From assembly GCF_026213295.1 (NCBI RefSeq), contig NC_079424.1, forward strand, positions 20,376,259-20,440,258: a stretch of DNA of 64,000 nt, in the 5' to 3' direction. The translations under genes and the position numbers were made by a program. A model generated the notes under the pieces. That model was not told where the DNA came from. It worked only from the letters and a program-made list of their open reading frames with translations, and made no database searches. Shown piece by piece: positions 10,102 to 32,175 of this stretch; within the stretch, counting starts at the first letter, position 1, and each line of letters starts with the position of its first letter. The DNA comes from Gadus chalcogrammus. Its lineage: Eukaryota; Chordata; Actinopteri; Gadiformes; Gadidae.

Positions 10102-12207
10102 ATGATGTGGAAAAATGCCATGCTGCTATTTTGTTATCTGTTCGTGTCCTTATCGTGTTCCGCGATATATCCATCTTTCAGGTCAGTCATTTATGTTGCT
10201 TTATTTGTGAGAAAATGCGTTAATGTTGATGCAAATATTAATTTGTGCCTTATTTTACCTAAATTGTATCCCTTTACAAAATAACAATAGCAATATTATC
10301 AATATTATAAATAGGCCTACCAATATTAATCGAAACAATTATCTATATATTTACTATTATTATTGTTGATCATATTATTATTGATTTAATTATTACGATC
10401 ATCATGAGAAAATGATATATATGTAGATTTCAGCAAGATCACATGCCATAATTATTAAAAAACGTTATCACTGAAACAGTAACATTATCATGCTTTGATT
10501 AAAGAGCTCTACATGCTCTTGCACATGCCTGACAGACAATAATTACAGTTTTAAACTGTAAATTGAAAAGAGGAAAAAACAAGTGAATTCCACCTTTTGA
10601 CATGTCAATAACAAAATAACCTAATTGTATGCGCACCGATAAGGATTAACAAAGAAATATACGCTCTTCACAGTACAATGCTTTTCAATCTTGTTGTACT
10701 GAAAAGGGTTGGATCAGCCATTCCCCTCATTTTCCCCAGCAGTCAATAGCAAAGAAAACAAGCATTTAAGCACAAAAGAAAAGACAATAGTCTATTTAAC
10801 ATTTAGAATTAATATATTTACACGATTTTTTTCATTTGTCAAAAAAACTTGTTACTATTCTAGGTCAGTAATGAAATCCAAGTGTCCTAGTGTAATATTC
10901 ACCTTATTGTTTTACTGCGTGTTTCTGTTTCAGGTTTGGTCAGAGAGACACTTCCATTGTGTTGACATCCTCCATAGAGGATCCACTGAGACTGTTGGAG
11001 GAAGATGGAGCTCCTTCTACTTCAGTGGAGCTGCGGTCAGTTAAAAAACCCCACTATTAGAGCCGTGATGACACAGACATGACGTTGACACACACGGGAC
11101 ATTGGGACACATCATTGGTAAACTTCCTGGCATTTAATAACAAGGGTTCAAACATAGTTTGATTCCCAATGTCTGTACCCTACCCTACCTGACCATACTA
11201 ACATAACATTCATTTAGCTGATGCTTTTATACAAAGTGAGCTGTGATTATTGCAATCAAAAATTTAAATAACAAACAGTGCATGAATCATACAATTTATT
11301 AACCTGAAACTGCTAAACTGAAACAGCACTTAAAGCAAACTGTTTGAAGTGCTGTAATATAAAAATATGTATTTACATTTTTGATATGTCTAACCCCATC
11401 CTGCTCATCAATGGCATGTGTCTGAATTCACTCAAAGCCGATATCGATAAAAGTGTCTAGCTAAATTATTTAAATGTGAATTGTTGATGCATATGCATAC
11501 CAATAAAGAGCGGTTTGGTCCTTACATTACAAAAGCCTTTGCCTGCCAATGATACGATCGAGTTATACTGCCTACATTTAAAGGTACTTTCTGAATGTGT
11601 TATTTCAGCTCAGGGCGACATGCAGATGCGGTCTTCACCAACCGCTACAGAAAGGTTCTGGGACAGATCTCCGCAAGGAGGTTTCTTCAAACCATTATGG
11701 GAAAAAGACTACAGTAGGTCACTGTTGGTTATTAATCTACAAATTGAGCTGGAATAGTGTCTATAGGGTGTTAGACTTCCAGCTGAAAGGTACTGGGTTT
11801 GATCCCCAATGTTGTGGACCAGCCTAATCTGCAGATATCATTGAGTTCCCATAACCCCTACCTGCCTATTCAATAAATAATTAATGACATGTCTAAATTC
11901 ACTCACTTCAAAGAATTTTGTGTAAAAGACTACTTTATCGGACTAAATCGAAAATAGTGGTAATCACAAAGGATTTTTCTATGTCTTGAGCGATGCAAGC
12001 AACAAGACGTCTTTATTTTTCAGAAATGAAAGTGTGGACTTTGTGAAGAGACACCAGTTGGGCATCTTTAAGAGGAACTATGAAGAGGGTCACACAACCT
12101 TCCACAGACGGGCATATAGAGCAGTACAACAGAAGGTGACCAACGCCACAAAGCCTGCCAGCCATACACACTCAAACACCTGCATCAACCTCTTTCTTTT
12201 GCTTTGA
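10102..12207 (+). CDS. ghrh: Growth-hormone-releasing hormone precursor
   Basis: Secreted neuropeptide precursor of the glucagon/PACAP superfamily; the mature peptide would stimulate pituitary growth-hormone release. Exons 10,102-10,181, 10,934-11,035, 11,609-11,713 and 12,024-12,207 join in phase, with AG/GT borders at each junction. Exon 1 gives a signal peptide (MMWKNAMLLFCYLFVSLSCS). Exon 2 is the cryptic propeptide (FGQRDTSIVLTSSIEDPLRL...). Exon 3 carries SGR, then HADAVFTNRYRKVLGQ, then ISARRFLQTIMGKR. That is GHRH-like (human YADAIFTNSYRKVLGQ), not PACAP (HSDG) or PRP (HADGLLDRA). GKR would give a 27-residue amidated peptide ending in Met. The end is uncertain: exon 4 either reads through to the stop at 12,207 (156 aa) or splices at 12,135 (CAGAAG|gtgacc) to an exon I could not identify. 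AATAAA lies at 12,975-12,980. GHRH and RPN2 are also neighbours in human. Confidence 0.85.
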
Positions 12208-13631
12208 CTTTAAGCATACTTTTGTTTTTAAACCCAAACCATGTTTCAACAAGACAGCCTTCGTATCAGATCTTTGACGTTGATTATTAATAAGTGTGTT
12301 GAGAATGTGGTAACCCAAGCTACCCAAGTACATTCAGCCTCTTCTTTTTTTTTTTTTTTTTTAAAGGATTGCTTTGATTTCTTGGGATATTTTAAATGTT
12401 CCTTACAAATTATAAAAAAATATTTCCCCATTAAAGCCATGAAGCAAAAAAGGATCTTTGCAACGCACACTTAAGAACGATGAAGTCAAATAATTTTTTT
12501 ACATTTTTTTAATTCCATATTTTTCTTTACAAAAACACCTAGTTTCTTGAAATTGCTTATGAATCCACAATTCATTGACTTTCGACAGCTAGCTTTCAAA
12601 TAGTTGGTTTCAATGGCTACAAATAACGAATGTGTCAGTGCTACGTTGGTACGATTACAGCTGTAGACCAAACCAAGCTTTTCTTCTTTTTTTTACAAGA
12701 CCAGGTGGACCAATTCAGCCATCAGAAACAGGAATGTACAACAAAAGAAATATCGAACCAACAACCACCAGAGAAATGCAACCCAATTCCTACGGGGATA
12801 CCACATTGACCACAGATTGATTAGCAGACACTGGCATTTTGGACACACAAGAACAAAAAACAGGGGCATGAAGTGCAGCCATTGGTAGCTTTTCCAGCCC
12901 TCAGTAGAAACATTGTTTAAAAAAACGTTCCCCTCCCCCGGATACACTCATCTCATTTTCAATCATTTTGGGGGAATAAAATGAAGAAAAAAATAAACTG
13001 CATTTTCAAAATCATAATTTTGTTTAAAGAAATACCAGGGCCTTTTTTGTCTAATTGTATGCGTGTCCTCGGGGGAAATTATCTCAGGATCTTCTAAAAA
13101 TTGTGTGTCCTCATTTCTTCTCCATTCTGTAAGAGAAAAACACAAGTTCAGGCACAGTCAATTATCGTCTGTCTTAATAAGTCCATCATTTGACCAATGG
13201 GCATTCGCATGCAATTCTGTGTGCAACATAGCATTGTATTCCTTCATGAAAAAATGAATGCAAAAAAAGTCTTTGCATAATGATTAGGAATACTATGGCA
13301 AACTGGAAACTGCAAATAAATTTAGCAACAGCCAGTAACATAGAATACACACAGCCCCAGTATGGCACACAGACAACACTTTGGGATACATCCATGGAGC
13401 GATTAGTAGAACTCAAGTTAGAACTGCAGCAAGATGATATGGGGGGGACCAGGAAAATGAGGAGGAAGGAGGGAGGGTCAAGTGCATGTAATGCGAACAA
13501 TAAAGAATCACACAGTGAATGAGCAGCCATGCATTCTGCCGGCTAAGGATGGAGATGCACTGGGATTCAAATCCATAAGGATGCCCTTACTTTAGCCTTG
13601 AGGACCATCCATTTTGTTACAAAGGTGGCCA
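12208..13631. other. Convergent 3' ends of ghrh (+) and rpn2 (-)
   Basis: No supported coding exon. It contains a T18-type homopolymer near 12,344-12,362, AATAAA signals on the + strand (12,975 and near 13,498) and AT-rich sequence expected of 3' UTRs. A possible acceptor at about 12,701 (TTTTTTTTACAAG|ACCAGG) could open a last ghrh exon, but the reading is not recognisable. Confidence 0.4.
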
Positions 13632-23642
<10,011 letters not shown>

Positions 23643-24587
23643 GTCTTGCAATCTAATGCAGCGTCACCAAAAACCGAATATAGCTTCCGGTACTAGAGAA
23701 TCGTGTCAGTCAAACACTATAATCCTTTCAAAATAAATGTTCACATGTAATATTGAGAGACATTACGACGCCGTAAGACAACATAATTACTCAGGAATGA
23801 CCTCCAGTGTTTATTACATGCATTTCACTTAAGATGTGTATTGTAAGATGAACTAGTGTCATTTTTCTCGGATTTTGACCTTTCATAAGAGTGCACCAAG
23901 CGCTTCCGTCAGTTTAAACCATTACTTTGAAAACCAACCATGAAGTTAATTATTTACTGTGTAGTCCCATTTCCATTTACTTTAAAATAATTCCTAGTTA
24001 TTGTTCACATGTTAAGATTAATACACATTAAAATGCAATTTATTTTTTGTAAGAAATATTAAAATTAGTGTGCTTCATTTTATCTCCTCGGCGAAATACT
24101 GACGTTAATTTGCATTGATGTGGAAGCGCAGCATTGGCCAGCTGCTCCGACACCCGGAATCATAACGTCTGCGCAATGCTCTTTGCCATTGATAGCAAAC
24201 AATACGAATGACAATAAGAACTGTAAATATACATGCGGTTTCCTTTTTTTATGTCTCCATACAATACATCTACCAATCGGGACACTTCATTGCTTCTTAT
24301 TCTACAATACTTTTATTTATTTTTACATTGTGTAATGTACATAACCTGAGCGTACTTTCAAACGCTATTAAAACACTATGCTTTGTACTCATCAGGTGAC
24401 TAATAACAAATCACATTCTCTTCCCCCCCCCCCCGCTTACAATCCTTCTGATCAATCATTTACATTCATTATTGCTTTTCCCCAAACAGATTTCAAGTGC
24501 AAAAATGTCTTGACAGAAAGGGATTTGCATATCGTTTTACAAAACCACCTACAAAAAGGGTATTTTGAACCAGTGACCTATTGTAAA

Positions 24588-24644
<57 letters not shown>

Positions 24645-24829
24645 CTAAATGATTGGGTATAATCCAGACTATTACATTAATACACTAGTTTTACAAATGT
24701 CACTATTCAAAATCATTGCTTTGTTTGAATAATCTAAAATCTGAGCCAATTAGGACGATGGTGACCTCGTTTTGGCATGTGGAGGAATTAAAAGAGTTTG
24801 AAGGAGAGAGTCTAGAGAAAGAAGGGCAA
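23643..24829. other. rpn2-mybl2 intergenic region; mybl2 3' UTR and (CA)n
   Basis: The rpn2 promoter side is 23,643-24,200. No TATA box is evident. The rest contains a poly-C run near 24,425-24,434 and a (CA)n tract at about 24,589-24,643. A minus-strand AATAAA (plus 24,312-24,317) could end a mybl2 3' UTR of about 0.5 kb. No further coding sequence seen. Confidence 0.45.
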
Positions 24830-27800
24830 TTAGGACAGGATGAGCGCGCGGTTTGCGGTTCGTGATCGGAGGGACCGCAGGTAGCGTCTGGCTTTCTCGG
24901 TCATTATGAGCTGGTCCTTGGTTCTTCCACACACGACCATCTCCCAGTCTTTTGACATCTACAAAAGGAAATCATTTGTGTTAATAACAACCAAGTTTCA
25001 ATGTGAGGCTCAAGAATATATATTTTCAAGCAAATAATATATTTTGATGCATGAGGTTAGGGTTGATGCATGAGGTTAGGCTCAATGCGGGCATCAGGCT
25101 TCGAACTCGACCTAGAACCTTTGGGCCGGGAGCAACACCCCTAATCCCAGTCTATCCTATCCTGTCCCGCTCCAAGCATGTTAAATTCAGGCTAGTGTGT
25201 CGCACCGGCTTAAGAGGCAGGGAGCAGGGCTGGGGCCTGCACTCGCTGGGCTCCATGAGGAAGCCTTGGTCCAACACGTTCTCATCCCTCTTGGTGCAAA
25301 ACGAAGACGACAGGTCCAGGGTCATGGAGAGCGAAGTCTCCGCCTGGGGACCAAGAAAAATAAAAGATGAATAGAAGTTCGTTTTTTGGTTCCCAGTAAT
25401 AGCAATAACATTACATTACATACATTGAGGGGACCCCCCTACCTGTGTGGAGCGTTTTGGTTCAGGCTTATTAGGTTTGAGTTTGGTGGCTAGTGTCTTC
25501 CTACAGTCGATTACGTCTAGCGCCAAAGACTTGCGCACTTTCTTCATAGGAGGTCGATGCTGGAAAGACAAAAAACCCATTTAGATCCAAGTGACTTCTA
25601 TAATGGATATTGAAATTACATATATGAGATGCTTTAGTTCAAAACATTCGACACAAATGAGGTTCAACATAAAGCATAAAACATTACCTAATGACTGAAT
25701 AAGAGTTGCCTCAGGGGTCAACCAGTTAATAATACAAATTAGCTTTAGCGCATTTGGTCGTTTGTCCTTTTGAATTAATGCCTCTGCAAAAGACAATATT
25801 ACAATAGAATGGTCAATTAACAAAATAAGGACTTGATGCATCTTTGAGGACTTTCCTTGTATTAAAATAACCGTTGCAAGTGCATTTTACACTAAGGATT
25901 ATCTCAAGAGTGTAAACTTTGACAAATGGTTCTAACTAGAACTGAATAACAGATATTTCTGACCAGTCTTCTGAGAAAGATTATCTTATGAAATAAGAAG
26001 CTGGCAAACCCCAAATAACCCCAGCACCAGAATAATAGTTAGGGTTATTTATAGTTGCTGGTATTTATATACCATATATTGCATTTACAAATTCGGGAAT
26101 CAATTGCTAAACATGTTACAGCCAGTACACCAAATGTCGAAGCAAATAAGTCAGCATTCCTTGTGTCAATCAGTAAGCAGAGGCCATCAGGACCCACCAT
26201 GGATTTGCGGCGAGGCTCAGGAGTACTCTGGATCGTCACCAGTTCAATCCCAGCCTCCCGGAGCATGACTTCGTTCAGATCGTCTTCCAGGTTAGGAGTC
26301 TGAGGCTGAGAATACAGAGGGGTGGAAGGAGGCGTTTCAGACACTTGGAGGTGTTGTGAAGGGAAAACCTCTTTATTCTGCACTCACATAGGAACTCACC
26401 AAAGGCTGCAACGGTCCATATTTCTCCATGGCATTTTTGAATGGCGTCGGAGTTCGTGGAGTAGTACATAGTTCTGACTTGTGATTTGGTGTAATAAACC
26501 TGCACAGGAACATTTTATGAATTAAAAAAAAAAAGAGAAAAATTAGAACGTTTTCTTATCACGAGATGTTTTATCCAAAGGGACTTTTATGTGAAACGGC
26601 GCAGGGAAGGGATAAACATCTAAGGGACGGCCTTGCCTCTTGACTATCCAGCCCCAGCCTGTAAGGAACATTAGCTTAATAACTAACATGTACAAGGAGT
26701 AGAATACATCGAGAGCTCATGGCTACCACGTACACAGAGTTTTCCTTCTGGATTTGGGGTGTCTTGTCTCGCTGTAACGGGGTGGTGACGGTGGCCTTCT
26801 GACTGCATACCGGTGTGGACGTCAGGGATGGATTCTCCAGATCGTGGGAGTCCTGCTTTGTCCACATGTTAAGGAACTGAAAGACAATACCCCTTTGTTA
26901 TGGAATGCATCGAGATAGTAGTGACAAGAACGGATCAAAATGTAACGTCACTTGCTCGGTAAAATATGGCAAGCAAAAACAAAACGATATAGTGAACATT
27001 AATTTGTGTATACAAAAATAATCAGCCTCTGGTTCAATTAGTTTGTTACCAGATTGATTGGATTTAAGACCATCAAAACTTGATGGTAGTCAGTGTTTAC
27101 CTGTGAGGGAGAGAAGGACAGGATCTTAACGGGCGTGCTCTTGGGTGTCATAGAGTTGCCGTCTCCAGGGGACAGGGCGATGCGGCGGCGGCTCCGTCGG
27201 TGGAGTATGGAGGGCGGCGTGATGCCCCCTGGAGAAATGGGGATGAGCTCGCCTTTGTTGCCCTTGCTGAGCTCCTGCAGAGCGCTGCCTTCCAGGCGGA
27301 ACTGGTGTCGCTCGGGGCTCTGGATGTCCTCAGCCAGGTCGAACGCCGAAAGGTTGCACCAACCATCGATGTCCTGGTATGACAGACAAGGATGGTTCTT
27401 AAGTACTGGTTAGGGACTTGGGAAGAAGCATCCTGGGGCTAACCCTGGTTTAGTGTTGTCTCCCAGCAGAGGCTTCTGGGACGGTTCAAACCCCAACGTC
27501 CATAATCTACCTATGGGCATCCTTGAGAAAGTTGCCAAAGTGCTTCTTAATGAGCAGCATCTCAAGTCACATTGGGAAAGAGCGTCAACTTAATGCTTTA
27601 ATAGTAGTAGATGGCCCATTGATTTGAACATCTACGTTATCAAAAGAAACTACTTGATAAGGGGAAAAACCGGACCCACCCCATCTACCATGTCCATCAC
27701 TTCTTTTAACACCGGGCCGGTGGGGGAGAGGAAGCCAGAGCTGTCCACCACCCAGCTGGTTTCTGCTGAGGCGTCAGGCTCCATTTTGGGGCTCAACGTC

Positions 27801-30356
27801 TCCTTCGAAGACGAAGAAGGAGGATGAGGATCCACAGAAGGAGCTGCTATCCTTTGAGCACATTTTTGGTCAGTTGGAGTCATAATTTCCTGCGAAACAG
27901 AACAGAAAAACTATAAGGAGGTGGGGGGGGACAGTAACTGCTGTAGTTGTGCAAGCTTTCCTGAATAAATAACAATATGCCTTTATGGACCGGAATGAGA
28001 GATAGTAAACAGAGGTAGAAGAAGAAAAGGAATGATTATATTTCACATGGGACTGCAGGCTGGACTAAAACCTGATCGCTACAAGGGGCAGCGACCCCCC
28101 TATATGGCAGGAACACAAACATGACAATTCGAGTGGAATTTTACTCATACTTCCAATGTAGGTTTTATTTCCCCACCCTCTTTTGAAGCAGCAAATCTGC
28201 CCCTTACCTGGGTAGATATTTTCTGTGCTGGCTCCTTGTCCGCTTCAGAGCTATGGGGCATCTGTGAAACCAGGTAAGAATTCAGCTCTGCCTTAAATCA
28301 AAGTCATTTTACAAAAACTCTAGGCACAAAAAGTACTGCTGCCATTTCACTGACAGTTAATCACCTGCAAGTCTTTATCAGCACGAGCCAACAGCTCCTC
28401 ATACTCATTTGGCTTGAAGACCGCCCCAGCAAAGAAGCCCATCTCCAACTTTCTTTTAATGGTGGAGTTCCAGTGATTCTTTACGGCATTGTCCGTCCTG
28501 TTTTTAAAAACGGATGCATTAATTAATGATATACATACAAACACTGAGGGCATGACATCAACGGTGTGCAATACGAGTGAAGATTCTATAATATTAAAAG
28601 TCCTTTGATGAACCTAAATGGTTTTATAGTGAATACGGGTAGGGATAGGGTATGCATCTGAAGGGCAAGATAGGAATCATGTTGAATCACAGATAACAAT
28701 TTGTGGGTGTGGATCTCAAGAAACTGCAGCCAATCGGCAGGCATCCTTGTCGAAATGTCTACCTTTAAATTCAAATGCATCTGAATTCACTTTGAATAAA
28801 TGCATCTGCTTAATACCTAAATGTATTGTACATTTATTATCTCAGGATAGGGATGCAGACAATAACGGCTGGGTCGTTGGACCACCTAGTCCACAAACAC
28901 GCCATTGTAATCCTCGCCCTTTAATTAAACACTTTTCATTCATCCAAAGCATAGCTACCTTCCAGGAAGCAGTTTGGCTATCTCTGCCCAGCGGTTTCCA
29001 AGCACACAGTGGGCCTTGTAGATAATCAGGTCCTCCTCGGCCATCCAGGATGACTTCTTCACGTCGGGGTTCAGGTGGTTGTGCCAGCGCTCTCGACACT
29101 GCTTCCCCAGGCGGCCTTTCAGCTGTTTGGCAACCAACGCCCACTGCTTGTTCCCATACTGGTGGACCAGTTCTATGACCTAAAGTAGGGCAAAGAAAAA
29201 AAGACACACAAAGAGATCAAATGAATATTGAATAAAACATCAACAAAGCCAGCAGATGATTTTAACAACCACAGTAGTATATTCCACATTATTCATATAA
29301 AGCTATTGTGACAGTTAATTTGGCGGTCACTGCCAAGATACAAGGAAGACTTTACCTTCTCATCCTCTTCTTTTGTCCATGGTCCTTTGACTAGATCTGG
29401 ATCCAAAACCTTGAACCACCGGTGCTGACACTGCTGTTCAGTGTGATTCTGAAAAATATAAGCATATGTCCAAATGTGAGAACGAGTATGGGTTGAAAAT
29501 ACAATAGGTGCAATATAAATAGAAGCCTCGTGAGTTTTCCATATCAGAATACAAATCTAAGTCAGTCCAACTAATGAATACATAAAATATTCACTCAGTA
29601 TATTGATATGCATGCCTCAAAAGCACAGCACAACTCACCGGTATGAAGTTTGAAATGCATTTCCAATCAGCAGGTCCCACTTTTTGAACCAGCGCCTTAA
29701 GGTTGTCATCCTACATTAATCAAGCATGAGTTAGTTAGACATTTTGGAGGAAACAAAATAGCAAAACTTAATTAATCAGACGTGTTGAAAGGCTCACCTC
29801 TTCCTGCGTCCATTTAACCTTTACTTTTCCACAATCCTTCGCTTCTGCCACGTCGGATTCCGTGTCCTGACACATGGCTTCTTCGCCATCTTCGCTGTGT
29901 AGGTTTAATATGTGATTAAAATAGACCACTAGCGTGCCTATCGACTCCCACCACTGCAGCCGGCCTGATCACCAAGTGTCTTTCAATGGCTGACTCTAGC
30001 ATTTAGGCCGGCTTCGAGACTTCACAGCAGGCTCAAATAGGTAGTTTCTCAATTTAACTACTAAATCAACTAAAGTGCGTAAAAGCTGATTCTAGATCAT
30101 GACTGTCAAAAAGGTATTAACGTCATCAATAAAATAAAGACGTTTAACAGAGAAAGAAAACTGGTTGCTAACATCCTGAAACCTCATGTAGTGAAAGGGC
30201 GGCAGAGACAATCGACCATTAAAAAAGGAAATGCATTCCGATTCACAACCTATTTAATCCAACTCGATTACCTTTAAGTAACAATCTAGGTGGATGCAAT
30301 TAGAGAAATATTCAGCGGATTTGCAATGTTTCTTACCCTCTCGACCACCAGGACAT
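24830..30356 (-). CDS. mybl2: MYB proto-oncogene-like 2 (B-Myb)
   Basis: Cell-cycle transcription factor that joins the MuvB complex to activate G2/M genes. Fifteen exons (minus): 30,337-30,356; 29,798-29,894; 29,639-29,710; 29,356-29,448; 28,959-29,179; 28,365-28,497; 28,208-28,261; 27,680-27,889; 27,101-27,373; 26,734-26,876; 26,400-26,499; 26,198-26,305; 25,443-25,559; 25,206-25,343; 24,830-24,958. They sum to 636 codons with stop; human has 700 aa. Three Myb repeats are visible: [40 protein letters not shown] and [23 protein letters not shown]. Conserved downstream blocks are [67 protein letters not shown] and the C-terminal [18 protein letters not shown]. Many SP/TP sites fit cyclin-CDK control. 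The start MSWWSRGEDGEEA parallels human MSRRTRCEDLDE. The donor after the exon at 25,206 (CCG|gtgcga) is weak. Confidence 0.95.
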
Positions 30357-31030
30357 CGCCCAGACAACAGTTGTTTACAATCAGAATTAGTTATATATAT
30401 ATGCTTGCTCTTGCACGTGCAAATGCATGTATTATCGATAATAGATCGTGATCTCCAGATTACTTGTTGGGAGATACTTGTATCTGCACTTCAATATTAA
30501 ACTGTTCGCCGTTGTGTTGAAAAAGGCGGACGAATCGATCAGCTGGAAAGCTTGTTGTCCCCGCTCAAGTAATCTTATCGCGCGCCCTTATTTTGTCCTG
30601 GAAACAAGGATATGACGCACTTGCGCAACGTGTGGTGCGCAAAGTGCAGTTCTCAACTGCCTACAAAATGTCCCACAATATTCCATTATGTCTTCCGAAA
30701 ATGTTATACTTAATAAAAGATACCTTTCATGAAAATGTATGTTGTACTTACACGTTGTATGTCCATCTGAGCAAGAGTCATATTCACCGGTGTTAATTCG
30801 TTTTTGGTCTAAGTTATCACGTTCAATGCGAAAATGATCACGAAATGATCACGATTGAAATCAGATCATTTCTATCGGTGGCTTTAAAGTCGGCCTAGGC
30901 TACCTTTTTTCATATATATGAAAAATCCTCGTCCATTTATCGAACAAGAAATAGGGCAAACACGAAGTGTGGAGAAATGTTTCGTATCGGATTGCACCGA
31001 TTGTTGCACCGATTGTTGCAGATTGTTGCA
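30357..31030. other. mybl2 upstream region
   Basis: The likely mybl2 promoter (minus) has no TATA box next to the first exon. G/C-richer sequence with CGCGCG is near 30,580. Degenerate GATTGTTGCA repeats at 30,995-31,030 abut the inverted-repeat element that follows. I could not assign E2F or CHR sites with confidence. Confidence 0.3.
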
Positions 31031-31891
31031 CCGGTTGCACCAACTGGGCGTAAGCCTGGTCGTAACTACGCCTGGTCGTAACTTGGCGTTCTAAGTCCAA
31101 CCTAACCGTTACGCCGGTTGCACCAACTGGGCTTAGCGTTCTTTTCACTAAGACCAGGCGTAAATCCTACGCCTGGTCAGGGGCAGGCGTAGAGTTGAAA
31201 TTCCAGGCTGTTTCTATAGCAATTACATCCAATCCAATGCAACTGCTCAGTACGCTTCACTAAACTGCATTTCAAAGCACAGCCGGCGATATGATCAGTG
31301 TTCACAGATCGACTGCCTGTCGGGAAGATATCGCTGGCCGATTAGTCCGTTCTCAACTTATAATCAGTTGCGAATGTTGTTTTAACTATGTTTATATGTT
31401 TTATATAGGCCGACAAATTAAGCAAAACTCTCCTACAGTCTCAAAACAACTCAATTTAGCTCCGTGTCATTTGATAATGTTCAATGCATTGCTTCTGTCA
31501 AAAAGAACCATTCCCGTCTAAATGCCTGCTCGTCGTAAACCAGACATTACAAATACATATTTTAATTATATTCATTTGCAGTGTTTTATTGGCATTAACA
31601 CAATTGATGAATGACAATGAGTGAACGAATGAATTATTTATTTCGGTGTCCAACAGCATGTCAAGTAAAATAGTAAACAGCTGTTGTCACGAGGTATCCT
31701 AGCAACGCGGTGATATGCGCATTACATGGAACATTCACATGGCCGCGCATGGCTAAGACCGGGCGTAGTTGAGACCAGTCGTAAGTCCCGTTGGTGCAAC
31801 CGGCGTTAGTTCCATTCTAACGCCAGGTCGTAACTAAGACCTACTTAAGCAGTTACGACCAGGCTTAGTTACGCCCAGTTGGTGCAACCGG
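31031..31891. mobile_element. DNA transposon with 23-bp perfect and nested inverted termini
   Basis: The left end CCGGTTGCACCAACTGGGCG (plus TAA) is matched exactly in inverse at the right end, and GCCTGGTCGTAAC follows near both ends. A second inner pair of the same terminus lies at about 31,113-31,131 and 31,788-31,806. No transposase remains. No convincing target duplication is visible, so the superfamily is not assigned; PIF/Harbinger is possible. Confidence 0.7.
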
Positions 31892-31894
31892 TGA

Positions 31895-32140
31895 CTTAAT
31901 TAGTAAGTAAGTAAGTAAGTACGTTTTATTTATAGAGCACATATACACACAGCATACACTGACCAAAGTGCTGTACAATAAGATAAAAATAATAAAAATA
32001 ATAATGATAATTAAAAAATAACAATAATAATAATAATTATAATTATAATAATAAATAAAGATAAAAAAGTGAATAAAATACAACAACACAACAATATATA
32101 GAGGTCATAGTAATACAAAGGTTGCATCCCACCAGGACAT
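31895..32140 (-). repeat. LINE 3'-end-like fragment with AT-rich microsatellite
   Basis: TAAG tetramers precede GTTTTATTTATAGAGCAC and CAAAGTGCTGTACAATAAG, then an ATA/AAT-rich tract. 'AAGTGCTGTACAA' with a TTTATTTATAGAGC partner is a common fish retrotransposon end. No coding part. Confidence 0.4.
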
Positions 32141-32175
32141 TCTCAAACGACCAAAATACATCCACCGAGGCTCTG

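Noticed and set aside
11714..11827. ghrh ending at the TAG directly after MGKRLQ, or reading through into intron 3
   Set aside because: The donor CTACA|gtaggt joins in phase to an exon with a good acceptor at 12,023, so splicing is preferred; it remains testable.
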